Assembly: GCA_015501595.1 (NCBI GenBank)
Contig: JADNRX010000054.1
Coordinates: 124,001 to 188,000 of the forward strand
Direction of reading: 5' to 3'
Length of the DNA stretch: 64,000 nucleotides
From: Hymenopellis radicata
Lineage: Eukaryota > Basidiomycota > Agaricomycetes > Agaricales > Physalacriaceae
The position numbers were made by a program, and so were the translations under genes. Positions 1 to 10,644 of the stretch are shown here, one piece after another (within the stretch, counting starts at the first letter, position 1; each line of letters starts with the position of its first letter). The notes under the pieces were generated by a model. The model was not told the origin of the DNA and made no database searches. It saw only the letters and a list, made by a program, of their open reading frames with translations.

Positions 1-482
1 TACTCTGTGCACTACTCGCCCAATTACAGTCGGGTCCCCAGATACGATGTGAACAGGTGCGTTTCTTGTTTTCAGATCTTCTGCGAAGGTCTTACTTTTG
101 ACCATCCAGGTATCTCATGCGTCGCGCGCCGAATGGACCTGTCACGGAGCGCGTTGAACCGAATCCGCCGATACCCATTCAGGTAACATCTGATGCGACA
201 GAAGCGAAGCACGAGTGGGATAGCATACGCATTGGGGAGGCGTTGTACAATCATTTCCAGATGGAGAAATATCAATGTAAGTAGCAAGTCTTCCTCCATG
301 GATGCGTCGGCCTCTGACGAAACGGGATTTTAGTGTACTGGTCTTTACCTGAAGATCCGCTGAAGCCTGACGAGTATATGTTCATGGATCGCTACACAGG
401 CCTCGAGATCTGGGACTCGGACGGACGGGTGAAGTTTTCGAGTTTGTTGGATGTAGACAGGGAGGACGGAAACATGATATAA
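1..482 (+). CDS. 3' end of an unrecognised spliced gene (5' part outside the window)
   Basis: Two exons join in frame: one ending at 276 (GAGAAATATCAAT before gtaagt) and one from 334 to the stop at 480-482, across an intron at 277-333. The C-terminal reading is coherent and acidic, with YWSLPEDPLKPDEYMFMD and a following segment rich in D, G, W and I that ends DREDGNMI. Upstream of the Met codon at 118 the frame is uncertain; an acceptor near 105 is likely. I do not recognise the family and assign no function. The coherent spliced C-terminus and the intron borders are what support calling it real. Confidence 0.5.
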
Positions 483-1204
483 GCCCGTTCTAGGGCAAAC
501 CGTCGGAAGGATTGCCTGTCCTTACTCAACGTTGCTATTACCGACTAGAGTTGCCGTCGAGGACAATTTGGGATAGATACGTATTCCGAATTTATTAGAT
601 GCAGATTAGATGATACTTAGACTTCTGTCTTATATGAATAGTACCCGTCCAGGAAGCTCCTCGCATTATGTCTTGTTCTGCTGTTTCTCTCCTTTCAGTC
701 ACCCAGGATCGTCTTCCTCTACGTTGGGAAGACGTTGAATGTACTATGTGAAAGTCCTCGTCCGGAGAAAGTGGCTTCCGACATACCAAACTACGCAGCA
801 GAAAAGTACTTTAATGATCCTGCAGCATACACTATTTCTGCGGTTAGTTTAAACTTTGACGACGAACTGTGGCCAATTTCTCTGCCGGCCTGCCGACTTT
901 GGATGGCGAAGACGGAGATCTTCGCTTCACCGAGGCCCGTGACGCGGTACGTGAATTACCAGCCGTAAGAGTAGTACAGTATTTTCCGCCAACTAAGACC
1001 TGTAGATGTGTCCAGACGACACCTATTCTTCTGTCGCGCAGTGTCTGTTATTATTACCGCGTTCTTTGGAGAGAAAAAGCTGCGTGCGTCACAGGACCTC
1101 GAGCGGGCTATCCTTCCAAACCACCGCGAGCAGTCTTCGAAGGTGTATCACAACGTAAGATATACTGTGGACGTATAATTCTGCGGAATGCTAAATTTCG
1201 TTTA
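483..1204. other. No gene recognised
   Basis: Several overlapping ORFs of 60-130 codons occur on both strands, but none shows a domain, a convincing splice pattern or a paralogue in the window. A stretch near 869-970 reads VANFSAGLPTLDGEDGDLRF, which is protein-like but too short to place in a family. Confidence 0.4.
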
Positions 1205-2775
1205 TATGTGTGTGCGAAAATAAAGATATCTCACAGCAAGTCGACAGTGTGAGGCTTCTCTCCATATTCGTCGCTACAGGAGATTAGGTTAGCTCAGCCA
1301 GCGAGAACAAGAAGTCCCCACCCAACCCATACTTATCGGAACATATAGATTAGCGCCAGGATCGTGGAACGTGTGGCCGATATTATGAGTACAGCTTGGA
1401 TACAGCAAACAATCTCTACAAAATTAGAGTAGGTAGAAGCGGCACAAGGTCCCCACGAGGCCACCGGCCGTTTGTGGAGATGTTATGGCGGGCGAGACCC
1501 GATTTCCACCTGGTGACTGAGCGCCCGCGGGGATATCTCCGCATTTAAGAAGGTCCCAGCGAACCTCTGGCCAGATCAGAGACATACATGTCGAATACCC
1601 TATAGTCGGTCGCGCTCGCTGCGGGGAGGGAAACGACGGGAAACAGGAAGCGGGGATGGTCGAAGGAAATGAATTGTGTTATATATCAAGGCAGAGGAAT
1701 CACTACAGGACATAGTCTGAGTAGCTGTCCGAGTCGCTGTCGCCTAAAGGAGCATGTGCTGCTGGTTGCCGAGTCTTCAATCCAGGTATCCTTCGGTGCC
1801 ATGTGCGCACGGCGGGTAATGGCTTCGAATGCATCGGCCGCTGAAGCTCAAAGCTCTTGAAGAGCTCCATCGTGTCGTAGATGAGCTTCGCGACAAGCGG
1901 GAGGCACGTGTCCTAAAAAAAAATAGGTGCGCGTAGAAGCACCAAAGCGTCGCCATTGTCGGTCGGCAACCTGGCCAGGTTGCGGTGAGGGAGTTTCGGG
2001 TCGAGGAGAGCCGTACGAATGTCCACAAGGTCAGAATCACCGAGGATCGCGTGCTCGGGCGACTCGACAGACAGCCAGACCGCAGAGCCTGCAGAGTCGT
2101 TCGTCGCGAGAACAAGTGGGCCGAGCATTCCTTGGAGCATCCTGTCCCACTTTTTCGATTGGTGTACCAGATTTGCACGGCATTTTGGATCTCCGCCTTC
2201 TTGCAGTCTACAGATATTTTCGCGCAAAAGTCACGAAAATAAAGCCACACGCGGTGCGGGCTTGGGGATAAGGTGGATTTTCGACACCCACAGGAGCACA
2301 TGAGGGTGAAAAGAAGAGCAATTTAATGATCGGCGTTCCCAGGCGTTTCCCCGAAGGCACAATCATCCGGATGCCATCAGAAGCATGTCGCGCAAGCGAT
2401 TGCAGTTGGATCCACACTTGATGGGCATTAAGCCACAGCTCCGCCATCCCTCTGCATTACACCACCATCTCGAGCTTGAGCGCTTGAGCATCGATGCCAC
2501 GATCGCTATGACCACCGAGAAGAAGGACAATATCAACAGAAAATGTCTTCACTTATTTCTGTTCCCACCACAGGATGTCTATCAACACTCTGCGTGAGTC
2601 CTGACTAGCTTGGCACTCCGCGAGAACCTGCTTCCACTTTGGAGCACACGATACGATGCACGGCAGCTCTCATCTTCTGATGTGCGAGGATCCTTCTTGG
2701 TTCCTCCGACGCGATATTACAACATCCCTGCAGGCTGTCGGATGCACACGATTGACACGCGTAATCTGGACTAGT
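1205..2775 (+). repeat. Dispersed repeat family A, copy 1 (interrupted)
   Basis: This stretch matches 17566-18395 in the same orientation in three blocks: about 1208-1430 with 17569-17770, 2110-2530 with 17757-18150, and 2555-2770 with 18150-18390. Shared landmarks include gaaaataaagayatctcaca, TCGCGCAAGCGATTGCAGTT and atgtctatcaacactct. Copy 1 carries about 650 extra bases (1431-2105) starting TAGGTAGAAGCGGCACAAGG; nearly the same 25 bases recur at 7731-7757, so the extra block may be an insertion. Translation gives no intact protein. It ends shortly before the FAD gene at 2853. Confidence 0.7.
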
Positions 2776-2852
2776 GGGTCATGTTTAAAGCACTAGGGTT
2801 TGAGGTGACATTGGTGTTCGCCTCGCCGCCTCTTTCTTAGACTCAATCTCAC

Positions 2853-5058
2853 ATGTTTGATCAGGCCATCGTCGCATTACTTGCTGTCGCTGCTTCATTT
2901 GGCGTTGTAAAGCTTTCCTGTAACATCTTTCGCCGACGCTTGCTGTCCCTCGAGACATGTACCGATGAGCTACCCATGCTTGGTGTCGCGCCAGGACGAA
3001 AGATACCGGGAACAGCTGTCATTTGCGGGGGAAGGTTAGTTTCATTAAGACACTCACTGTTAACTCATTTCCTCTACCAGCGTCGCAGGGCTTTTAACGG
3101 CCCGTGTATGCCACGATCACTTCGAACATGTCGTCGTTGTCGAAGCTGAGCCTTGGGTCTCTACCGAAGAAGCTCGGGCGGTCCACTCCTGGACACAGTC
3201 CCACACGCGATCTCGTTTGATCCAGTATCAATCCCTACAAGGTATGTACACTTGATGGAACACACTGTGAATTCTCACCTGTACCACTTAGTGAGCCTAG
3301 TTTTCTTGTACCAGGGCCTGCTACGCCTGTTCCCGAACCTCGAACGAGAATGCAAGGCCTCTCAGATCAAGTGTGTACAAGCGATAGTATCACTATGGCC
3401 ACTACTTAACAATCCCTCTAGTGTGGCTCCGGGGGACTTCACATTCCACTTCTGGGCTGGACCTCAAATTTTACCGTATGCCCAATACCTTGGGAATCTT
3501 CCAAAGACTCTGTTTGCATCACGTCCTGCATTGGAGACCCTAATTCGTCGTCTCACGCTCCACTCGGCGGTTTTTCCTAATATTAACCAAACGGTGGGCA
3601 CTGTCGTGGGGGTCACCAAGGGCGCATCTAATCCTGGATACCTGCAACAAGTCAGAGTTCGTACAAAGGACGGCGAAGTGAATATCGATGCTGCGCTCGT
3701 TGTTGGTTCGTTAGCGTTTTAATACATTCCTTTGTTCAGCGGTTGATAATTTTCCCGATAGACTGCACCGGAAGCACCCAAGGGAGCATTAAATGGCTTC
3801 CGCGCGCTGGATTTGGCAGCACACGCCATGCAGAACAACTGTCTCTCGATGTGCTGAAGGTCAGCTTCGATCCAAAGATAAGGTACTCAACAATTCGTTG
3901 TGTCGTCACTTCGTCGTTGGCGCAGCGTCTTCCTGTCCCCGGGGGATTCGATAACCACGACGGCGGTATATTCACTCTGGTTGCTGATACGCTCATGGAT
4001 TCCCGTTATTTGGCTTGTGTGAAGTACGAGGGAAATTCCGGTGAGTTGCGTCTAAATCCAATCTTGATCTGACGATTTAAGACTTACCAATTATCTTCCC
4101 TAGTCTTGATATGCTGTGGCGCCCGTGGGTCGGAAAGTCTTCCTGTTGATCTCGCTGGTGTTCGGGATCACGTAGCCGCGATTCACGTTACTCATCCAAT
4201 TCCTGATTGGTTCTGGGGGTTTCTTAAGATGTTAAACGAGGTGGAGGACACAATGACCCATAGTTCGGTCTGCGTTCGTAAGTCTTCACGGTGTCCCTTT
4301 GTTCCAAGACTTACAACGAACTGCCAGCCCCTTCCTTCTGGACCCACTATGAGAACGCCACGAATTTGCCTTCGAATTGGATCGCAATCGGTGACAGCGT
4401 TGCTCGCATAAATCCTGTATTTGGGTAGGATTCCAAGTCAGACGTAGCCTGAATGCTAACCACGGACAATCTTTTCAGGCAAGGCTGTCCAAAGGTGCTG
4501 TTAGGCGTTTCATGCTTGAACTCTCTCCTCCATGCCGCGGACAAGGCTAGTGAACAGCAAAAGAAGACTAGGAGTCTGCCGTCCGACTTCTCTTGTCGAT
4601 TCTTCAGGATGCAGGCGGCGAAGATCGCACCACTGTGGCAAGTCATAAGATTTCTCGTTACTTCCAGCTCACAGTATTTGTGCAGGGATACGCCCAAGAG
4701 CATTGGTATCAACTCAATCCACAATGTCGTCTATTCATCGCTAATCTTCTACCTGGCAGACTACGGTTTCACGACTACCATACCTATCGCTGGTGAAACC
4801 CTCGAGCTAGGATCATTCCGTCGATGGTTTATCCGCCAACTACAACTACTTTCCACTACTGTACGTACTGCAAGCCTCAATCGGCGACGATTATACTAAG
4901 ACGGTTCCTCACAGGATCAGCAAGCGGGGTCCCTCCTTTGGCACGGCCAGATGATGCTGAACAGTACTTCCATCGACGCCCTTCATCCGATCCTGCTTGC
5001 CAAGATCTTATGGTTTGCTTTCAAAAATCGCTACTTCGTCAACTCCAAGGCTGTCTGA
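2853..5058 (+). CDS. FAD-dependent oxidoreductase (LasC-like epoxidase family), paralogue A
   Basis: Ten exons by eye: 2853-3034, 3081-3241, 3292-3370, 3422-3705, 3762-4040, 4104-4277, 4328-4424, 4479-4641, 4675-4860, 4915-5058, giving about 582 aa. A hydrophobic N-terminus is followed by the dinucleotide-binding motif ICGGSVAGLLTARVC, then STEEARAVHSWTQSHTRSR, VVDCTGSTQGSIKWLPRAGF, and the FAD-closing motif GDSVARINPVFGQGCPK. Family members are flavoproteins annotated as oxidoreductases or epoxidases; the substrate is unknown. It is a full-length homologue of the gene at 12945-15135. Compared with that paralogue, the exon after 4675 lacks two bases near 4726; an acceptor 11 bases upstream of the paralogous one restores the frame. 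The product is probably membrane-anchored by its N-terminus. Confidence 0.8.
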
Positions 5059-5657
5059 GTATCATGAATCATTATATGACACTTTACTACTACTACACGA
5101 GCCCTGTAACGAGTCACGACCTTTATGTACTTGTGCTAGTGACATGGCCGGCACTTGAATGATGTCAATTCTCACTGCCACGCCTGAACCTCCGCAACCT
5201 GGAGGAATGACATTACCGGACAGCGCAATCCGTCAGACCCGAAGAAGCGTACCGAGGAGATTACACGTATCAGACACGACTCGTCAATCCTCGAACAACA
5301 GAAGCAGCGATGTAGCCACTAGCGATGTGATCAACACCACGAAGTAATGCGCGTGGCGACATCTGGTTCTCGGGGAATATTGCTCAAAAGGAGCAAGCTT
5401 GAAGCTGAAGCGCCCAGGGAAGGGACCGTAATATCTGTCTCTGAGAAGTAAGAAGGTGGGGAGATCTTTACACGATGACCGCTCCAGACCGCTTTGATGA
5501 AGAGTAGATTTTATTTGTCCTTGTTATGAGAAGGACCACAACCAGGCGATTCTGGAGAAACGAGCAGCTTGATAACTCTCTACAATTGAAGTACATTGGT
5601 GTTTAACTTTGATCGCATACATGGAACTAATAAATTGACGGGATTTGTACCCCCGCC
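5059..5657. other. Intergenic; short segment shared with 15285-15450
   Basis: No gene is seen. The stretch 5385-5530 (tgctcaaaaggagcaagctt, then acacgatgaccgc and ttatttgtccttgttatg) resembles 15285-15450, which lies upstream of the paralogous FAD gene B. It may be a leftover of the same duplication or a small dispersed repeat. Confidence 0.4.
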
Positions 5658-6848
5658 TCAGACAAACGGCGAAAACACAGGCGATGCATGCGCTGTGAGG
5701 AGCCAGACCTACGAGAAATCAGCATGTAGGTCGATAATGGTAGCTCGCTCACGCTATACCACCAGTACGCGTCGCGATCAGCCTCTTCTGAATGATAGCG
5801 ACAGTATTTCCACATTGAAAAGACGCCCAATAGAGAGAGGATGACCGACACCGGGAGAGGCGGCTCCCAATAGTACACCAAGACGGCCGTCCAGGCCAAG
5901 ACTAGGGCAGTAAGCGACCCACGACCGACCCATTGAGGCTCAACATGGGCAAGCGTGAAACGCCCGATAGCTGCATCGCCGGCGCGGTCGCGGAAGTCCT
6001 GGGCATGTCCCTGCGAATATGAATACATGGTTAGAGGCAAGTGTCAACACTTACAGTAGTAGTGTGGATGGCAGCGCTGAAGAACACAGCGACAGCGGAG
6101 ATCCGAGAGAGCGGTCGGTTGTGGTCTAAGAATGAGGCGGCAGCCGTCAACCTCAGGTCAATCAGTTCAATTTGAGACTCGCCGAACACGACTGTGGTTC
6201 CAGAAATGTAGGTGGCGTAACCGATTGCACCCAAGAAGGATTTCATGAACCAGTTCTTCGAAAGACCGCCTTCGTTGTAAACAACGATAGCAATGAAATA
6301 CGGAATGGTGAAGTGCACAGTGCCATGATAGAGACTGTACGTGAACGCAAGTCCTAGAACGACGTAGTAGAGATTCTGGGCATCGGCCAACGAGATGCGC
6401 CCGGAAACGATAGGTCTAGTTGGCTTCGAAAGCCGATCTTCTTCGAAGCCAGTGATCTACAGTCTCGATAAACATCGACAGTAGATCATTCTGCCAGAAG
6501 GAAGGCACCTGGTTTTGTACCTAACGAAGGTCGTCAATGCAAGTCCGTGGAAAGACACAAAACACGGACCTCGAAGGAGAGGATGTGAAGTTCAAACCAA
6601 ACAATGCCTTGTATGAATGCCCACAGATCGGTAGGCATAGCTAGGACACAGCACATCCCGAGCTGAGTTAGATGTCAATCAAGCGGAACTGACGAATGAG
6701 GGCGGAAGGAGCGTACACTCGGAGTGATAACTGGGACGAGATCTGACTTCGAGAAGAGCAGCACGGTACACATCATCTGCACACTTTGGCAGACCATGGC
6801 ATAAACGTAGTTCGTCAAAGTCGAGACTCGGAGCGGAGAGTACTTCAT
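5658..6848 (-). CDS. UbiA-superfamily membrane prenyltransferase or terpene cyclase
   Basis: Exons on the minus strand: 6848-6717, 6662-6570, 6520-6509 (12 bases), 6456-6055, 6010-5753, 5708-5658; together 948 bases, 315 aa, the usual size for the family. The first aspartate-rich region reads VQNQITGFEEDRLSKPTRP, with NQ coming from the 12-base exon, and the second reads GHAQDFRDRAGDAAIGR at about residues 214-230. These match fungal UbiA enzymes, which use Mg2+ and a prenyl diphosphate in the membrane. Several hydrophobic helices are visible (for example GLAFTYSLYHGTVHFTIPYF). The C-terminus ends WWYSVWLLTAHASPVFSPFV. The start at 6848 follows an AG and an in-frame Met at 6875 exists, so the N-terminus is uncertain. 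The family includes both aromatic prenyltransferases and sesquiterpene cyclases; I cannot say which this is. It lies between two FAD genes. Confidence 0.85.
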
Positions 6849-8663
6849 CTGAGAACGGGGAGAAGACGAGAGCACTTGACGTTGGGATTAGGTAGATATC
6901 CATTATAATGCTATAGTTAGCTTCATCGTGCAAGTGCTTCTACCGTAGGGACAAATGTTCCGAGTAAGGTCTGGATGTATTCGGAAAGAGTGCGCCGGTT
7001 CTTCTGATGGTTCAACGCCAAGCAGCGTGTCTCGTTGGTTTGTGTCCCTACCACGGCAAAGATAGAAGGAAGGAAGGAAGTGTTTAGTCACCAGGCCTCA
7101 TCCCACGGGGAGGAGAGGGTCGGCTAAGTGCCACCAAAGTGTAAACTCGAAGTGCGGCAGGGCATGTTGTCTACGAAGGTCAGAGTAGGAATGCGATGAA
7201 GTACGCGAGTCATCCCGCAATGCGTCCAAGTTAGCACACGATCGTTTACTGTGAAGCAGATTGGATAACGTAAGCAAGGGCTTCTGGGCCGAAATCGCCG
7301 ATCGGCACCTTCGAATGCCGCTTGGCAAAGACTGTCGGTGGTGGTGGTGGTGGATAACCCTCGTCTTGTGGATAAGACGACAGGCTTTCGGACCACGTGG
7401 GTGCCCATCTCCCACGCGCCCAGGCCGAATTTCCACCCGTGCTGTGCACTGCCCGACAGAGGAGCAGCCTCACACAAGGCGGAAACCCAGCACGGCTCAC
7501 TTCGCGCATCCCCATCACGAAGCAAGGCAGGGCAGTAGAGGTTGTGTTGCAGGCACTAATATAGTCGCAGTCTCCAGCGTAGAATACGTTTGATATTGTG
7601 TCAAGGACATATGAAACCTTCTCGACGTGCAAGGCAAAGCCTGCCGTGACCCGCGACAGCCACTACAAGAACTTCTTCTCAAGAACCAGTTTAGGACGAA
7701 AATAACCCCCATTTCCCGGTAGGTAGGTAGGTAGGTAGAATCGGCACAAGGTCCCCGTATTCGCCCCGCTAGTTCGAGCTAAACAACAAAAAGAAAAAAT
7801 AAACAAAAGCACACATATCCTCCACCGATGGACAGCTGTTAGAGAAGGGGAAGCCTGGTAAGTTGTCGACCGTGTCACTGAGCCAGAGGCTCTGTCGCCT
7901 TCGCTCCCTTTTCGTTGGTGGCGCCGCCCCAGTTGGGGATGGCTGGAAGAGGATGTCCCCGATGTTGGTCCCGAACTCCAACGAATCGTCCAGGGTAAGG
8001 AGGCGCCACTCGTCACCTCTATAATGTTTGTCTGGAGCAACACAAGAGGATTTGTCGAAATTCGGCGGCCCGGCATATGTTTCAAGTGAGACTCAGAGAG
8101 GAAGCATAGATTGCAGTCGGTCGGCGGGCAGACACGATGGTGGGAGCACCATGCCGCCCTTTCCCCAATAGGCTAGGCATGCTACAACGCGCCGCTTTGA
8201 AATTGAACTCACCCGCAGACAATAGTGTGAGGCATTCCGGAGCCGAGAGGCGTCAGCGTGCGACCGACAACCGCGCCTGAAACAAATCGACGCAGCGTGC
8301 TGTGCACGACGCTGAGCAGCGAGGCCGCGCCGCGATGAGCGACACCTTCGCGTCATACATGGCAAACTACACGCTCCAAAGAACGGACCAGAGCACGGAC
8401 ACCCCACTCACAGAAATAGTCCAAGCCCCATCGGTGGCCACAATGATTTTGCACATTGAAATACTCATGACAATTGGACGATTTATCGCCTACGCTTCCA
8501 CCTCGTTCTGTCACCAGTCCCACAATCGACCGGAATTACTGTTTGGAGAAAGGATGGATCCATGAGGAATCAGAGTAGCATTTCGATCAATTCGAAGTAG
8601 ACAGAAAGATGTAGAGTAGGTATCAGAAAATCTCTAGTTGGCAAATGTGTGCGGGCCGTCGTA
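6849..8663. other. No gene recognised; microsatellites
   Basis: ORFs on both strands have no recognisable domain. A (GGT)n tract lies at 7336-7352 and a (TAGG)n tract at 7717-7737, followed by the 25-base motif also found at 1431. A minus-strand segment near 7770-7980 reads LEFGTNIGDILFQPSPTGAA; this is not enough to call a gene. Confidence 0.4.
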
Positions 8664-10644
8664 CTACGAGAACCCCTGCAGCGGCATTTGATGTCTTCCC
8701 CAGGTCAACCGCCACTCGTCAACGGCATCCTTCGCGTCATAATTGAACAGACGGATCCAATTGCTCCATCGGACTGCAAGCTCCTCTGCGTCGGTTTCGT
8801 CAGGCGCCTCATGTATGTGTAGTGTTCTCTCCATGCTCGCGTCGCGCAGATCTCGGTCAGGTCCTGGAGGCATCATGGTGGACAACAGTGCAAGCATCTC
8901 GTCCAGTTCGGCGGTCTTGCTCCTGTCGAACCGAATTTCGTGATACCCCGTCATAAGGAACGAGATCTCGCTCTTGTCACTTATCGTCGAGAAGAGATGT
9001 GCTAGAGTAAATGCGTCTTCCATCTGAACAAACATAAGCGCCGTCTTGAAATGAAACATGATACCTACCGCGAGTGATCTAGAATGTGCGCATCTCAGTA
9101 CACAAACAGGGAGTAGAATGGGTGCTTATACTCACGCATTGTAAGTGCCGTTGATCTGACGAAAAATCAGATTTCGCCATGCGGCACGATCAACGAAACT
9201 GACCATAGAAGACATCGCTGCATCGCCAATGATAACAGCCTTATCGTGCGCATCAACAAAAGTATCAAGATCATCAAAGGTTTGAATTGTCGGATGCGCG
9301 ATCCGTGACAGGTCGATGAGTTTCTTCAACCTGCCTCTAATCAGTATTGAAGGACACCGAGACTAGATTTCACTCACAACGGAGCGTACTCCTGGGCGGA
9401 GGCCTGGAGGTACTGCGAATTGATGGGTTCCCAGTAGTCTCTGTCTTCATCGGTAGGTAACCGAGGGGGTACTTTCTCCAGGGCGAGAATGTAGTTGTCT
9501 CCGTGCTGCAGAGTAGTTAGTGATTCCACAAAATGAACCGAGAAGAAGCTGACCAAAGAGCCGACAAGAGCATAGCCGTTCCCCATCCATATGGTTACCT
9601 AAAGGGCATCTACTCAGAACGATGGTACATATAACACTACGAGGGACTAACCGCGGAAGACGCTGCCAAGGAGCGGTGAGCTCGTGTTGTAGCATGTCAG
9701 ACACCGGAACGGGTATATTAATTCTAAAAATCATGATGAATGGGTTAGTAAGATTCCCTTGCCAAAGGCGAACGTACGTACGAAATGATTTCGGTCAGAG
9801 GGAGTGAACTCGCAGCTTCTCCTCCTCCTCATCATCATCCTGCGCGTCTCCTCTTTGAGAAGCAATGACGTGCCGTACGATGCTGTTTCGTCCATCCGCG
9901 CCCACAATCTACCGTCAATCCAGTGAAGAGAATCGTCTTCGCAGTAGCACGTACAATATCAGCCTCAAGAAGCTCCCCGCTGGAAGATATCACGACTGAG
10001 GCTTTGTCCTTGCTTGTTGTGACGGACACCACCTCGGAATGATACCGAACCGATACATGATACTTCTCGCATTTCCCGAAGGAGCAGACTGCAGAGGTCA
10101 TAATACTGTGATGAGTCGCGAGTGAGCCATGGCCAATGCTAATGGAGCATACGAACCGTGGTCATGTAAAAATCGGCGCCTAGATCCAACATGATCTGCG
10201 TGTAGAATCGCAATGTGCCCAACCAGACGAGAGGTTTCAACTGAAAGTTTGACCGTCAGTCTTGAAAGCTATAAATCGAGGCTGAAATCCACCTGAGCGA
10301 AACTCGACCCTAACACACACTAAGCAATGAATCGAATAGATAAAGCCGCACGCACCCAGAACATTTCAGCCACTTTTCCTGGAGCGACTGCACAATATCG
10401 GGATATGCGGTCTTGAGCAGACGCGCCATACTGGGAGGTACTCTTAGTCCACCTGCCCCTATTTCCTACAAACACGCCCGAGTCATATATCCGCGGCAGA
10501 GCTGCACGCAGAACACACCTTCTTCAGCGGCCCATTCTTTTCCACAACCGTGACATTGTGTCCGTCCCTCGCCAGAATAGAGGCGCAGGTCAATCCAGCA
10601 ACGCTAGCGCCAACTACAACGAATTCAAGAGCAAGAAAGGGCAT
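8664..10644 (-). CDS. Group-A flavin monooxygenase (salicylate hydroxylase-like), probably frame-damaged
   Basis: The start at 10644 gives EFVVVGASVAGLTCASILA, a GxGxxG-type FAD motif, followed by VVEKNGPLKKEIGAGGLRVP. Further motifs are VGADGRNSIVRHVI near 9900-9840 (the usual GADGxxSxVR), IWMGNGYALVG, and IIGDAA followed by EDAFTLAHLFS, the second FAD site. Between GDAA and EDA, exact family spacing (15 residues) is obtained only with a 48-base intron and a 10-base exon at about 9070-9080, yet the usual PHQG loop reads INGT. The frame of GADG (…DDDEEEEKLR) runs into a stop near 9805, whereas the next coherent segment (EFTPSDRNHF) is one base off. So either an intron is missed or the gene carries an indel beside the GAT/GAG tract. 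It fits the neighbouring redox genes. Confidence 0.6.

Noticed and set aside
5159..5347. 62-codon ORF after FAD gene A (MMSILTATPEPPQPGG)
   Set aside because: Begins and ends in the 3' flank of the gene, has no motif and no counterpart downstream of paralogue B.
10075..10135. Second frame shift in the flavin monooxygenase near CEKYHVSVRYHSE
   Set aside because: A longer intron ending at ctgcag (10089) with donor gtatgc restores the frame, so no indel is needed here.
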